DNA from: CAG-791 sp002394525
Lineage (GTDB): Bacteria > Bacillota > Clostridia > Lachnospirales > Lachnospiraceae
Assembly: GCA_946536955.1 (NCBI GenBank)
Contig: CAMNFJ010000016.1
Location: 1-27,772, forward strand
Length of the DNA stretch: 27,772 nucleotides
Direction: 5' to 3'
Positions 1-7,579 of this stretch are shown here, piece after piece. The notes under the pieces were generated by a model. That model had not been told where the DNA came from and did no database searches. It saw only the letters and a list, made by a program, of their open reading frames with translations. Each line of letters starts with the position of its first letter. Position 1 is the first letter of the stretch. Position numbers and translations under genes: made by a program.

Positions 1-51
1 GCTTCCAGGTTCTGTCCGGAAGCGGCCGGGGTTTTTGTATTCTCATTTTTT

Positions 52-119
52 CAAGTCAATAATCATTACAAGTCAATAATCATTACAAATCAATGATTAT
101 TACAAGTCAATGATCATTC
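52..119. repeat. Four tandem 17-bp AT-rich repeats
   Basis: Four head-to-tail 17-bp units begin at 52, 69, 86 and 103. Units 1 and 2 are identical (CAAGTCAATAATCATTA). Units 3 and 4 differ at a few positions, and the fourth contains the perfect palindrome AATGATCATT. The array is AT-rich in a GC-rich setting and lies 3' of the DUF362 gene, so any gene it serves would be to the left of the window. It could be an iteron-like protein-binding array or a neutral slippage array; the sequence does not decide. Confidence 0.8.
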
Positions 120-159
120 AGGCCGGGCACCCGCCAGGATGCGCGCGAATGCGGCACGC

Positions 160-183
160 CGGACTCACGAGCGGACTCACGAG
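160..183. repeat. 12-bp direct repeat, two copies
   Basis: The 12-mer CGGACTCACGAG occurs twice without spacer just 3' of the DUF362 stop codon. It is probably a small slippage duplication. No hairpin or binding site is evident. Confidence 0.6.
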
Positions 184-195
184 CGGGTCTGGAAT

Positions 196-1218
196 TTATT
201 CGGCTGTGAAGGGCTTGACATCCTTGACGGCCTCTTTGGGGCAGATCAGGACGTCGCCGTTGTCGATGTCGATCATGATGTAGCGGTCATTGCCCATGCC
301 CAGCTCCTTCATGTAGGACAGCTGGCGCAGGCCGTGGCGGCTGGTCATGCGCTTGACCAGGTCCTTGTGATCCTCATCCTTGAGGGCAAAGACAAGGTCC
401 ACGGAAGCGGCATCCGCTGCCAGGATATCCGTCGAGGCCACGATCCCGATGTTAGGAGTGACGACGGGAGCCGCCGCGGTGCCCTCGCAGTCACAGGAGA
501 CAGACATATTGCGGAGGACATTGACAAAGGTGATCTTCTTTCCGAAGTGGTCAACGGTTCCCTTGGAGGACTCCGCCATGCGCTCCATGAGCTCCTCCTG
601 GGCGATGTCCCAGTGGTTGAACTTGCCGGTCCTGGTGTGGATCTGAGCTTTGCCGACGAGGGCGTCCGCGCAGCCGATGCCGATGTTCTTGTTGGAACCG
701 CCGAAGCCGCCCATGACATGGCCCTTAAAGTGGGTCAGGACAAACATGGAATCATAGTTGAGCAGGTGGCTGCCGACAGAGATCTCGGAGATCCACTTGG
801 CGCCCTTGACGGGGAGCATGGCTGTCCCCTCCTCGTCCATGATATCGACCGGGCAGAAGGTCCAGCCGTTGTGTTTGATGGTCTCGCGGTGCTTTTCAGT
901 GCTGTCGCGGTCACCGGGATAAAAGGTATTGGTGTCCACGATCACCGCGTCCCTGAGCTCGGGCTGGGTCTCAACCAGGTGTTTGACCCAGGGCCTGGGG
1001 ATGATATTGGGGCCGTCCTTCTCACCGGTGTGGAGCTTGATGGCTACCTTTCCGTCGATATTGCCGTTGACCTTGTTGTAGATCTTCTGCAGGCCCTCGG
1101 GAGACAGGTCACGGGTGAAATAAACGATCGATTCATTTCCCGTCCTCTCCTCATAGGGAATATACTTCTCTCCGCCCGTCCCCGGGACGGCATTGGGGGT
1201 CATTTTTACGTCAGACAT
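196..1218 (-). CDS. DUF362 domain-containing protein
   Basis: A 340-residue protein that matches the DUF362 family from start to end. Recognisable stretches are the VAIKLHTGE segment near residue 60, the VDTNTFYPGDR segment near 95, and the FKGHVMGGFGGSNKN segment near 165, where family members carry conserved glycines and asparagines. No ferredoxin-type CxxCxxC cluster is fused to it, unlike longer DUF362 proteins. It has no signal peptide or membrane segment and should be cytoplasmic. The function of the family is not established; some members sit beside iron-sulfur or redox enzymes. The start is well supported: an AGGAGG ribosome site lies 6 bases before the ATG. It is the last gene of the minus-strand series at the left edge and is separated from dapF by 165 bp that hold its own palindromic promoter-region element. 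Confidence 0.85.
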   Translation of the reverse strand: MSDVKMTPNAVPGTGGEKYIPYEERTGNESIVYFTRDLSPEGLQKIYNKVNGNIDGKVAIKLHTGEKDGPNIIPRPWVKHLVETQPELRDAVIVDTNTFYPGDRDSTEKHRETIKHNGWTFCPVDIMDEEGTAMLPVKGAKWISEISVGSHLLNYDSMFVLTHFKGHVMGGFGGSNKNIGIGCADALVGKAQIHTRTGKFNHWDIAQEELMERMAESSKGTVDHFGKKITFVNVLRNMSVSCDCEGTAAAPVVTPNIGIVASTDILAADAASVDLVFALKDEDHKDLVKRMTSRHGLRQLSYMKELGMGNDRYIMIDIDNGDVLICPKEAVKDVKPFTAE

Positions 1219-1260
1219 GTGCTACCTCCTGTCCTTCTGTAAATCCGCGCAGTTACAATA

Positions 1261-1276
1261 TAGTATAGTTATACTA
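1261..1276. promoter_or_regulatory. Palindromic site upstream of DUF362 gene
   Basis: A perfect 7-bp inverted repeat with a 2-base spacer (TAGTATA-GT-TATACTA) lies about 43 bp upstream of the DUF362 start. Read on the minus strand it includes TATACT, which could serve as a -10 hexamer, although no good -35 is visible. Its position and symmetry fit an operator overlapping a promoter. Which protein would bind is unknown. Confidence 0.4.
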
Positions 1277-1383
1277 CCATGCCGGAGCCTGTTTTTCCAT
1301 TTTTCTTTTCAGTCCGGAGCCGCCTGAAAACCCGGGTTCAAGGGTCTTCAGCGTTCAGATGAAAAGCGTGAACACAGACCCGG

Positions 1384-2286
1384 TCAGATCTCGATGTTTC
1401 CTTCGAAAACAGTCGTCGCGGGGCCGGTCATCCAGACGAGGTTGTCCTCCGGGTCCCACTCGATGAGGAGTTTCCCGCCCAGGACCTGGACCTCCAGACG
1501 GGGATCCGTAAAGCCGGCCAGGACGCCCGCCACACAGACGGCGCAACAGCCCGTTCCGCAGGCCAGGGTCTCTCCCGAACCGCGCTCCCAGACCCTCATT
1601 TTCACATGGCCCTTGTCCAGGATCTGGACGAACTCCGTGTTGGTCCGGTTGGGAAAGCGCTCGTGGTTTTCAAAATAAGGCCCGACCTTCTCGATCTCCA
1701 GGCCATCCGTGTCATCGATATAGACGACCGCATGGGGATTTCCCATGGAGACGCAGGTCATCTCAAAATCGCCCGCCTCCGTGTGGATGGGGGCGCAGAC
1801 GACCGGGGAGGTTCCGGCGGAAACAGGGATTTGTCTGGCTTCCAGGATCGGCTCTCCCATGTTGACGCGGACAGATGTGACCTCTGCCCTGGCCTCCTTG
1901 TCCTGGCTTTCGCCGGCGTCCGCCTGCGGTCCGTCAGATCCTTCCTCTCCGGTAAAGAGGGTCAGGTACTTGATTTTTCCGAAGCTCTCGACCGTGATCT
2001 CCTTCTGGTCGGTCATTCCCTTGTCGTAGACAAACTTGCCGACACAGCGGATGCCGTTGCCGCACATCTCACCTCTTGTCCCGTCGGCATTCCACATCTC
2101 CATCTCAAAATCAGCGATCTGGGACGGATTGATAAAGATGACACCGTCGCCGCCGATCCCGAAGTGGCGGTCGCTGAGCCTTCTGACGATCTCAGGCTTT
2201 TTCTCCGGATCGATCACATGGTCAAATCCGCTGATATAGACGTAGTCGTTGCCGCAGCCTTCCATTTTGGTAAAACGGAGATTCAT
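1384..2286 (-). CDS. dapF: Diaminopimelate epimerase
   Basis: Cofactor-independent epimerase that converts LL- to meso-diaminopimelate for lysine and peptidoglycan synthesis. The 300-residue protein starts with the family signature FTKMEGCGNDYVY. It shows both active-site cysteine motifs: MCGNGIRC with Cys75, and ACGTGC with Cys243. The substrate-loop motifs GNPHAV near residue 182 and ERGSGET near 234 are also present. A hydrophilic insertion at about residues 112-135 (rich in Asp, Glu, Gly, Gln) makes it a little longer than the usual 270-280 residues. An AAGGAG ribosome site lies about 10 bases before the ATG. Upstream is an unusual array of TGTAAAAA repeats separating it from the methyltransferase gene. 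No dapA, dapB or lysA is adjacent, but the lysine-branch gene for aspartate kinase is elsewhere in the window. Confidence 0.97.
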   Translation of the reverse strand: MNLRFTKMEGCGNDYVYISGFDHVIDPEKKPEIVRRLSDRHFGIGGDGVIFINPSQIADFEMEMWNADGTRGEMCGNGIRCVGKFVYDKGMTDQKEITVESFGKIKYLTLFTGEEGSDGPQADAGESQDKEARAEVTSVRVNMGEPILEARQIPVSAGTSPVVCAPIHTEAGDFEMTCVSMGNPHAVVYIDDTDGLEIEKVGPYFENHERFPNRTNTEFVQILDKGHVKMRVWERGSGETLACGTGCCAVCVAGVLAGFTDPRLEVQVLGGKLLIEWDPEDNLVWMTGPATTVFEGNIEI

Positions 2287-2332
2287 TCCTGTCTGACTCC
2301 TTCCTTTTTTACTTCCTGACAGGTTCTCGTCC

Positions 2333-2490
2333 TTACAGGAATACGGTTTACAAGATCTTTTATTGCAGGTCTTCTGTTTTTGCAGAGGCTCCGCTTTTTA
2401 CAGAGTCCCGTTTTTTTACAGGGGTCCTTATTTTTACAACTGCCCTTTTTACAGGCGGCGTTTTTTTTACAGGGGCTGTTTTTTACAGGG
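2333..2490 (-). repeat. Degenerate array of TGTAAAAA units, 15-18 bp period
   Basis: Read on the minus strand, about ten units start with TGTAAA or TGCAAA, mostly preceded by CC or TC. They recur every 15-18 bp between the methyltransferase stop codon and the dapF ribosome site. The three central units are exactly 18 bp apart. The stop codon of the methyltransferase (TAA at 2483-2485) lies inside the first unit. The spacers between the A-runs are GC-rich and not conserved. The array would be the A-rich leader of dapF if the two genes are co-transcribed. No role is known to me. Confidence 0.7.
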
Positions 2491-3421
2491 GTCTGCGGAC
2501 GACTGCCAGGATCCGGACGGTGTCCCCGCCGGGCTCCAGACCCGTCTCCACGTCCTGCATGGTGACCCACTCCAGGCCGGCCTTTCGGGCGGCCCGCTGC
2601 AGCTGGTCCGGCTCATAGCCCCGCTGATAGTGGAGTTCATCAAAGCGCTTATAGAGGGTCCCGGCCGGGGGGATGGTCACGACCGGCTCCCGGGATGAGT
2701 CTTCACAGAAGTCCGTCTGGTCCGGCAGGGGAAGGTCCTCCGATGGAGAGAGCTCATCTGATGAAGAATGTTCATCCGATGAAGGAATCTCATCCGGCGA
2801 CGGATGCCCGGCCTCCGGGGGATCCTGCTGAGCCGCCACAAAGATCGTGAGGGCGTATTCGTTGATCCCGGTCCCGGGGTCATAGCTGTTGTCCCAGATA
2901 AAGGCGCAGGTCCCCCGGTCCTCCGCGATGGTCCTGTCCCCGATCAGGTCCCGGTAGAGATGGATGGTCTTGAAGTCAAAGACAAAGACCCCTCCGGGCA
3001 GGAGGCCCCGAAAGACGCAGCGGAACATGTCCTCCAGGCCTTCCTCCTCCAGCAGATAGTTGATGCTGTCCCCGGCGCTGACCATGGCCCCGGCGGCGCC
3101 GTAGAGCTCAAAGTCCCGCATATCCTGCAGGGAATAGAGGATGTCATGGCCGGAGGCCTCCTTCCTGTCCTGGGCGATGGCCAGCATATCCTCGGACAGG
3201 TCGATCCCGATCATATCATAGCCCCGGGCCGCCAGGAGCTCCGTCAGCTTCCCTGTGCCGCAGCCCAGATCGACGACGATCCCAGCCTCCTCCGCGCTCC
3301 CGGCCCTGAGCCCGTACTGCTCCAGGAGGGCGCAGATGCGGTCCGCCCAGAGCCCATAGGGCTCCTGATCCATAAATGTGTCATAGACACTGGCAAAATT
3401 TGTGTAGCTGTCAAGCGACAT
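2483..3421 (-). CDS. Class I SAM-dependent methyltransferase
   Basis: A 312-residue Rossmann-fold methyltransferase. The SAM-binding motif I is VVDLGCGTGKLTELLA at about residues 49-64, followed by the acidic motif II GIDLSEDML. A DSINYLLEE stretch and GGVFVFDFKT match the later strands of the YqeM/SmtA-like group of small-molecule or tRNA methyltransferases. The substrate cannot be told from sequence. An acidic Ser/Asp/Glu/Pro insert at about residues 197-240 interrupts the C-terminal part and is encoded by 18-bp tandem repeats. A GGAGAG ribosome site sits 7 bases before the ATG. It lies between hisC and dapF on the same strand, with 116 bp to hisC and about 200 bp of repeat array to dapF. 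Confidence 0.88.
   Translation of the reverse strand: MSLDSYTNFASVYDTFMDQEPYGLWADRICALLEQYGLRAGSAEEAGIVVDLGCGTGKLTELLAARGYDMIGIDLSEDMLAIAQDRKEASGHDILYSLQDMRDFELYGAAGAMVSAGDSINYLLEEEGLEDMFRCVFRGLLPGGVFVFDFKTIHLYRDLIGDRTIAEDRGTCAFIWDNSYDPGTGINEYALTIFVAAQQDPPEAGHPSPDEIPSSDEHSSSDELSPSEDLPLPDQTDFCEDSSREPVVTIPPAGTLYKRFDELHYQRGYEPDQLQRAARKAGLEWVTMQDVETGLEPGGDTVRILAVVRRPL
2741..2794. repeat. 18-bp in-frame tandem repeat inside methyltransferase gene
   Basis: Three 18-bp units (2741, 2759, 2777) of the form YGATGRARRRNNYTCATC encode repeated six-residue acidic blocks (SSDEHS-like) in the methyltransferase. The period is a multiple of three, so copy-number change would keep the frame. It explains the acidic insert as a slippage expansion. 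Confidence 0.7.
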
Positions 3422-3537
3422 ATTTTTCTCTCCGCAAAGCCTGATCTTCCTGTAAATGCCAAAAGCTGCCGGCTCTGTCCTGTCCTGCGCTCCCGGTCAG
3501 GCCTGGATCTCAGGCAGGGCTCCGGCCGTCATGTCCT

Positions 3538-4620
3538 TCAGGCCAGGATCTCCCGCAGGGCTTCGACCACCTTGTCCATCTGCTCGTCGGTCCCGATCGT
3601 GATGCGCAGGTAGTCGCTGATCAGGGGCTTGTTGAAATGGCGGACAATGATCCCGCGGGCCCGCAGGGCTGCCTGGAGGTCCGCCCCCTTAAAGGCGGGG
3701 TGCCTGGCGAAGACAAAGTTGGACTTTGAATCCGGGAAGAGGAAGCCCAGCTCACGGAGGGCCTCCTTGAAGCGCTCCCTGGTCGCGATGATCTTTCCCG
3801 TCGTCTCCCTGAACCAGGCCCTGTCCAGGGCGGAGGCTGTTCCAATCCGGATGGAGGGCAGGTTCATGGTATAGGAGTTGAAGGAGAACTTCACGTCCTT
3901 GAGATATTTGATCAGCTTTTTGCTGCCGATGGCAAAGCCGACCCGGGCCCCGGCCATGGCGCGGGACTTGGAGAAGGTCTGGACAACCAGCAGGTTTTCA
4001 TATTTGTCAAGCAGGGGCTGGGCGGTCTGCGCTCCGAAATCCACATAGGCCTCATCCACGATCACGATGCTGTCCGGATTGCCGGCGATGATCCTCTCGA
4101 CCCCGGCCGGGGCGAGCTCGAGACCGGTCGGGGCATTGGGATTGGGGAAAATGATCCCGCAGTTTTTCTGCCCCGTCACGGCCGGTATATAGTCCTCCGG
4201 ATCGATGGAAAAATCCTCCCTGAGAGGGATCATGCGGAAGGGGATCCGGTAGAGGTTGGCCCAGACATCATAGAAGGAATAGGTGATGTCGGGAAAGAGG
4301 AGGGGCTCCTCCTCGCTTCCGCCGGAAAAGAAGGTCAGAAAACAGAGGGCCAGGACATCGTCCGACCCCACGCCGACAAAGATCTGGTCGGGATCCACCC
4401 CGTACTGGGCGGCCAGGGCCTCCACAAGAGGGGTCGCGTCCATGTCCGGATACAGGCGCAGGGCACTGCTGTCCCCGGCCAGGTCCCGTACCGCCTTCTC
4501 CACTCCCGGAGCAGGCGGGTAGGGGCACTCATTGGTATTGAGCTTGATGATATTCTTTTCTTTGGGCTGCTCACCCGCCACGTAGGGCTCTACTTTTCTG
4601 ATCTTATCTTCCCAGGACAT
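3538..4620 (-). CDS. hisC: Histidinol-phosphate aminotransferase
   Basis: PLP-dependent fold-type I aminotransferase of 360 residues, acting at the histidinol-phosphate step of histidine synthesis. Such enzymes can also transaminate aromatic keto acids. Family marks are KLNTNECPYPP at about residues 26-36, FVGVGSDDVL near 81, the NPNAPTG motif near 160, VDEAYVDF near 188, and the Schiff-base lysine in TFSKSRAMAGARVGF (Lys218). The conserved C-terminal arginine region (LRITIGT) is present. The reading frame stays open upstream to 4887, but that extension translates the REP hairpin and overlaps hydE. The ATG at 4620 has a GAGGAAG ribosome site and starts the family-typical N-terminus, so I chose it. 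No other his gene is nearby, so the cluster is not a histidine operon. Confidence 0.95.
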   Translation of the reverse strand: MSWEDKIRKVEPYVAGEQPKEKNIIKLNTNECPYPPAPGVEKAVRDLAGDSSALRLYPDMDATPLVEALAAQYGVDPDQIFVGVGSDDVLALCFLTFFSGGSEEEPLLFPDITYSFYDVWANLYRIPFRMIPLREDFSIDPEDYIPAVTGQKNCGIIFPNPNAPTGLELAPAGVERIIAGNPDSIVIVDEAYVDFGAQTAQPLLDKYENLLVVQTFSKSRAMAGARVGFAIGSKKLIKYLKDVKFSFNSYTMNLPSIRIGTASALDRAWFRETTGKIIATRERFKEALRELGFLFPDSKSNFVFARHPAFKGADLQAALRARGIIVRHFNKPLISDYLRITIGTDEQMDKVVEALREILA

Positions 4621-4701
4621 AGGTACTTCCTCATTTCTTTTTTGTGTTTTTTTTACTGCTGCAGGAACTCTGACAGAGAGACTGGTGTGGCTGAGGGACA
4701 G

Positions 4702-4766
4702 GTGTGACAGAGGGACAGGCACCTTGTCACAGCAAGTGTGACAAGGTGCCTGTCCCTCTGTCACAC
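4702..4766. repeat. REP-like perfect 29-bp inverted repeat
   Basis: Arms at 4702-4730 and 4738-4766 are perfect reverse complements of 29 bp around a 7-base loop (AGCAAGT). Each arm contains the core GGGACAGGCACCTTGTCAC or its complement. The element sits between the hydE stop (4785) and the hisC start (4620). Two shorter relatives occur at 18445-18529. Related GTGCCTGTCCCTCTGTCAC repeats are, from memory, dispersed in many Firmicutes; REP elements of this shape are typically mobilised by RAYT (Y1 transposase-like) proteins. In RNA it would form a very stable hairpin that could attenuate or protect the hydE-hisC transcript. Confidence 0.9.
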
Positions 4767-4784
4767 TGTCCGTCACACTGTCCT

Positions 4785-5861
4785 TCACGCCCTTTTGTCT
4801 CCCTCCGTCGGAACTCTGGAGTCTCCGCGGGAGACCGCCACATGATAGCCGATCTTTTCCATGCGCAGCTCCATGCAGCGGCGGCATTCCGCCGCCTCAT
4901 CCCCTGTACAGATCTTGCCGTCATAGAGCAGGTATTTGCCGCGGACATCGGTGGGCGAGAGGTTGGGCATGACGACATTGGCGCCCGCCAGGATCCCCAG
5001 TTCCCTCCCACGGGGATGGATGGTGCCCAGGGCCGTGGTGGCCGGCAGCAGGACGCGGGGGTTCATGAGGCGGATGACGGCCAGAAGATGCAGGGTGTCC
5101 TCCAGGGTCCCGGGCTTCTGGTCCCGGAAGGGGGTGGAGGCATGGGGGATGAAGGGGCCGATCCCGATCATGTGGGGCTGGAATTTCTGCATAAAAAAGA
5201 GATCGTCCAGCAGGTTGTCGATGGTCTGAAAGGGACTTCCGACCATCATCCCGCAGCCGACCTGAAATCCGATCTCACGAAGATCCCGCAGGCAGCGCAC
5301 ACGGTTTTCAATGGACAGGTCCGCCGGGTGCAGCATCCTGTAGTGGTCCGCGTCTATTGTCTCGTGCCGGAGCAGATAGCGCTCCGCCCCGGCCCTGTAA
5401 AAGGCCTCGTAGCTCTCCCTGGGCCGTTCTCCGATGGAGAGGGTCACCGCGCAGTCGGGGTGCCGTGACCGGATCTCGGAGACCAGGTCACAGATCCTCT
5501 CATCCGTATAATAAGGGTCCTCTCCCCCCTGCAGGACCAGGGTCCGAAAGCCCAGCCTGTAGCCGTTTTCACAGCATCTGAGGATACTGTCCCTGTCCAG
5601 GCGGTAGCGGTCCGCCTCCCTGTTGGACCGGCGGATACCGCAGTAATAGCAGTCGTTTTTACAATAGTTCGTAAACTCGATCAGGCCGCGCAGGTAGATC
5701 TCCCTGCCGTATTCCCGGCGGGCTGTCTTAGCAGCTTTCTCGTATAGGTATCCGGCCTCCTCCCCGGACAGGGTCTCCAGCAGGGTTCGCAGGTCCTCCC
5801 GCGGGAGGGTGCAGTCCCTCTGCAGTCTGTCAATCCTGTCAAGATTTTGTGGATCGCTCAC
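4785..5861 (-). CDS. hydE: [FeFe]-hydrogenase maturase, radical SAM HydE
   Basis: Radical-SAM enzyme of 358 residues, one of three maturases (HydE, HydF, HydG) that build the H-cluster of [FeFe]-hydrogenase. The cluster-binding motif CX3CX2C is in YCKNDCYYCGIRR (Cys67, Cys71, Cys74). Then come the SAM-contact GGEDP motif near residue 113, GCGMMVGSPFQT near 203, and the C-terminal NVVMPNLSPTDVRGKYLLYDGK typical of HydE. PylB and BioB share the fold, but the overall pattern and length favour HydE. It starts with GTG; AAGGA lies 8 bases upstream. No hydF, hydG or hydrogenase gene is in the window, so it is separated from its partners. It is followed by the REP hairpin and then hisC. Confidence 0.87.
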   Translation of the reverse strand: MSDPQNLDRIDRLQRDCTLPREDLRTLLETLSGEEAGYLYEKAAKTARREYGREIYLRGLIEFTNYCKNDCYYCGIRRSNREADRYRLDRDSILRCCENGYRLGFRTLVLQGGEDPYYTDERICDLVSEIRSRHPDCAVTLSIGERPRESYEAFYRAGAERYLLRHETIDADHYRMLHPADLSIENRVRCLRDLREIGFQVGCGMMVGSPFQTIDNLLDDLFFMQKFQPHMIGIGPFIPHASTPFRDQKPGTLEDTLHLLAVIRLMNPRVLLPATTALGTIHPRGRELGILAGANVVMPNLSPTDVRGKYLLYDGKICTGDEAAECRRCMELRMEKIGYHVAVSRGDSRVPTEGDKRA

Positions 5862-5947
5862 GGTTTATTTCCTTATCCTTTCAGAATTTGCCGGGCCGGC
5901 CTCTCCCTGCCGGCTGTCCGCCTCCTCAGGCTCTTGCGGGCGCTGTC

Positions 5948-6592
5948 TCAATCGCCCCGGGTGGCTGCGGCATCCGCGGACTGCTGGTCCCCGGAGGCAG
6001 GTTCCGAAGTCCCGCTCTGCGAAGCCTGATCCGAAGCCTCGTCAGGAGTCTCTTTCGAAGCTTTTTTGGAAGTCTCGTCAGAAGTCTCTTCAGAAGTCTC
6101 TTTCGAAGCTTCTTTGGAAGTCTCTTTGGAAGCCTCTTTAGAATTTTCTTTCGAAGTTTCCTTTGCGGCATCCGCGCCTGAAGCCGGCGCCTTGTCTGCA
6201 GGTGCCTGTTCCGCGGGTTTGTCTCCGGGATCCGTCTCTCCGGCAGCCTCCTCCTCGGACGCCTTCCTGTTATAGGTGTGATAGCGGATCACGACCTCCG
6301 TGTCGGCCGGTACCCAGACGCCTGCGTCATACCGCTTGTCGCCGCCGACCAGGATCTCCTCGACCTCTTCGTTTTTGACAGTCCAGCCGAATTCCAGGTC
6401 CTCGATCGTCTCCGTCCGGATATTGGTAAAGCCTTTGTCCTGGAAATCCTCGATGACCTCTTTATAGTTCCTGCCCCGCTGCATATTCATGCCGGCAGGT
6501 GTCTCCACCCTGTCAGCCCTGCCGCCACCGCAGGCGGACAGGGAAAGAGCCAGCAGACCTGCAGCAATACTATATATAACCCGTTTTAACAT
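5948..6592 (-). CDS. Lipoprotein with PASTA-like domain and repeat tail
   Basis: A predicted 214-residue surface lipoprotein. Residues 1-20 form a lipoprotein signal peptide ending in the lipobox LSAC with Cys21 as lipidation site. Residues about 33-107 resemble a single PASTA-like module (GRNYKEVIEDFQDKGFTNI, then VPADTEVVIRYHTY). The rest is disordered: residues 144-190 are a run of four-residue KETS/KEAS/EETS repeats encoded by 12-bp DNA repeats. The ATG at 6592 is preferred over the in-frame ATG at 6616 because an AGAGGGAG ribosome site sits just before it. It lies between the DegV gene and hydE on the same strand. I do not recognise a specific function; binding to wall material is possible from the PASTA-like part. 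Confidence 0.85.
   Translation of the reverse strand: MLKRVIYSIAAGLLALSLSACGGGRADRVETPAGMNMQRGRNYKEVIEDFQDKGFTNIRTETIEDLEFGWTVKNEEVEEILVGGDKRYDAGVWVPADTEVVIRYHTYNRKASEEEAAGETDPGDKPAEQAPADKAPASGADAAKETSKENSKEASKETSKEASKETSEETSDETSKKASKETPDEASDQASQSGTSEPASGDQQSADAAATRGD
6023..6163. repeat. 12-bp tandem repeat array in lipoprotein gene
   Basis: Plus-strand units resembling GAAGTCTCTTTC recur about ten times with substitutions and encode the KETS/KEAS repeats of the lipoprotein tail. The period is four codons, so length changes stay in frame. Confidence 0.75.
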
Positions 6593-6665
6593 ATCCGCTC
6601 CCTCTTTTCTTCTCATCTCTGATACATGGGTTTGTGTTTCAGTCCGGACCAGTGTACCGGGTACA

Positions 6666-7541
6666 CTAGAGTTCCCTGTTGAAAAAGGCCAGTGCCACGG
6701 CGTCCGGTCCCGCGTAGGTCCCCACCGTCGCCCCTACCGGGACGATGACATTGCGGTCGGGATCAAAGGCCGGCCACAGGTCATCCGCCCCGTAGACATC
6801 CTTATGGTCCCTGATATTTTTTACCAGGCTCTCCTCGGAAAAACCGGTAAAGCCCAGGCAGAAGGGCATGGAATAGTCGATCCCGCCGGTCCTGCGGATA
6901 AAGTCCGCGACCATGGCATTGGCCTTTTTCAGGCCTCTGGCTTTGCCGATCACATCGACGACGCCGTCCGTGATGGTGATGATGGGCTTGATCGAAAGGA
7001 GGTTCCCCGCCATGGCTGCCGCCGCTGAGATCCGTCCGCCCAGACGCAGGTATTCCAGCGTGGCAAAGATCGAGATCACATGGATCCGCTTTTTGGCCCG
7101 CTCGACCAGGGCCGCCGTCTCCTCCAGGGTCTTTCCGGCATCCCGGCACCTGCAGGCATACTCCACCAGGGCATAGAGGGAAATGCAGAACTGCCGGCTG
7201 TCGATGACGATCACCCGGTCCCCGAAATCCGCTGCCGCGGCACAGGCGCTCTGATAGGTTCCCGAGACGCCGGAGGACATGGTCATGCAGAGCACACCCT
7301 CTCCCGCATCGATCGCCTTCTGATACTCCTGCTGAAATTCATAGGGAGTGATCTGCGATGTGCGCGGAACCTCTTTTTTCCGGACAAGCTTTTCAAAAAA
7401 GTCACGGGGCTTAAGCGTCACACCGTCCAGATACTCCTCCTCCCCGAACCGGGTGTGAATGGGCATGACGGTGACCCCGAGTCTGTCCGCGGTCTCCTGC
7501 GGCATATCGCTGGCAGAGTCTGTAATGATCATAAATCCCAT
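6666..7541 (-). CDS. DegV family protein (fatty-acid binding)
   Basis: A 291-residue DegV-family protein. Members bind a fatty acid and, as FakB proteins, present it to the fatty-acid kinase FakA for phosphorylation. Family marks are the N-terminal ITDSASDMP, the phosphate-side motif TMSSGVSGTYQSA near residue 92, EYLRLGGRIS near 164, and the LSIKPIITITDG segment near 184. The C-terminal VGATVGTYAGPDAVALAF is typical. No FakA partner is in the window. Start choice: an AGAGG site is 10 bases before the ATG at 7541 but only 1 base before the in-frame ATG at 7550, so 7541 is preferred. A candidate promoter at 7757-7785 would give it a leader of about 200 nt made of the MITE copy. Confidence 0.93.
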   Translation of the reverse strand: MGFMIITDSASDMPQETADRLGVTVMPIHTRFGEEEYLDGVTLKPRDFFEKLVRKKEVPRTSQITPYEFQQEYQKAIDAGEGVLCMTMSSGVSGTYQSACAAAADFGDRVIVIDSRQFCISLYALVEYACRCRDAGKTLEETAALVERAKKRIHVISIFATLEYLRLGGRISAAAAMAGNLLSIKPIITITDGVVDVIGKARGLKKANAMVADFIRRTGGIDYSMPFCLGFTGFSEESLVKNIRDHKDVYGADDLWPAFDPDRNVIVPVGATVGTYAGPDAVALAFFNREL

Positions 7542-7579
7542 AATTGACATACCTCTTTGAAAGCAGAGACTGGAATTAG

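Noticed and set aside
139..1242. A 367-codon open frame antisense to the DUF362 gene
   Set aside because: The minus-strand frame matches a known family and has a perfect ribosome site; the plus frame has neither.
2283..2570. A 95-codon minus-strand frame with Cys-Lys-Lys repeats overlapping the dapF start
   Set aside because: It starts inside the methyltransferase gene with GTG and has no usable ribosome site. The peptide pattern follows from the TGTAAAAA array. Mentioned in the array finding as a remote possibility only.
4667..4800. Short CRISPR-like array
   Set aside because: The repeated GTGACAG sequences form one long inverted repeat, not regularly spaced direct repeats with unique spacers, and no cas gene is near.
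4621..4887. N-terminal extension of hisC
   Set aside because: The extra 89 codons translate the REP hairpin and part of hydE. The ATG at 4620 has a ribosome site and the family-typical N-terminus.
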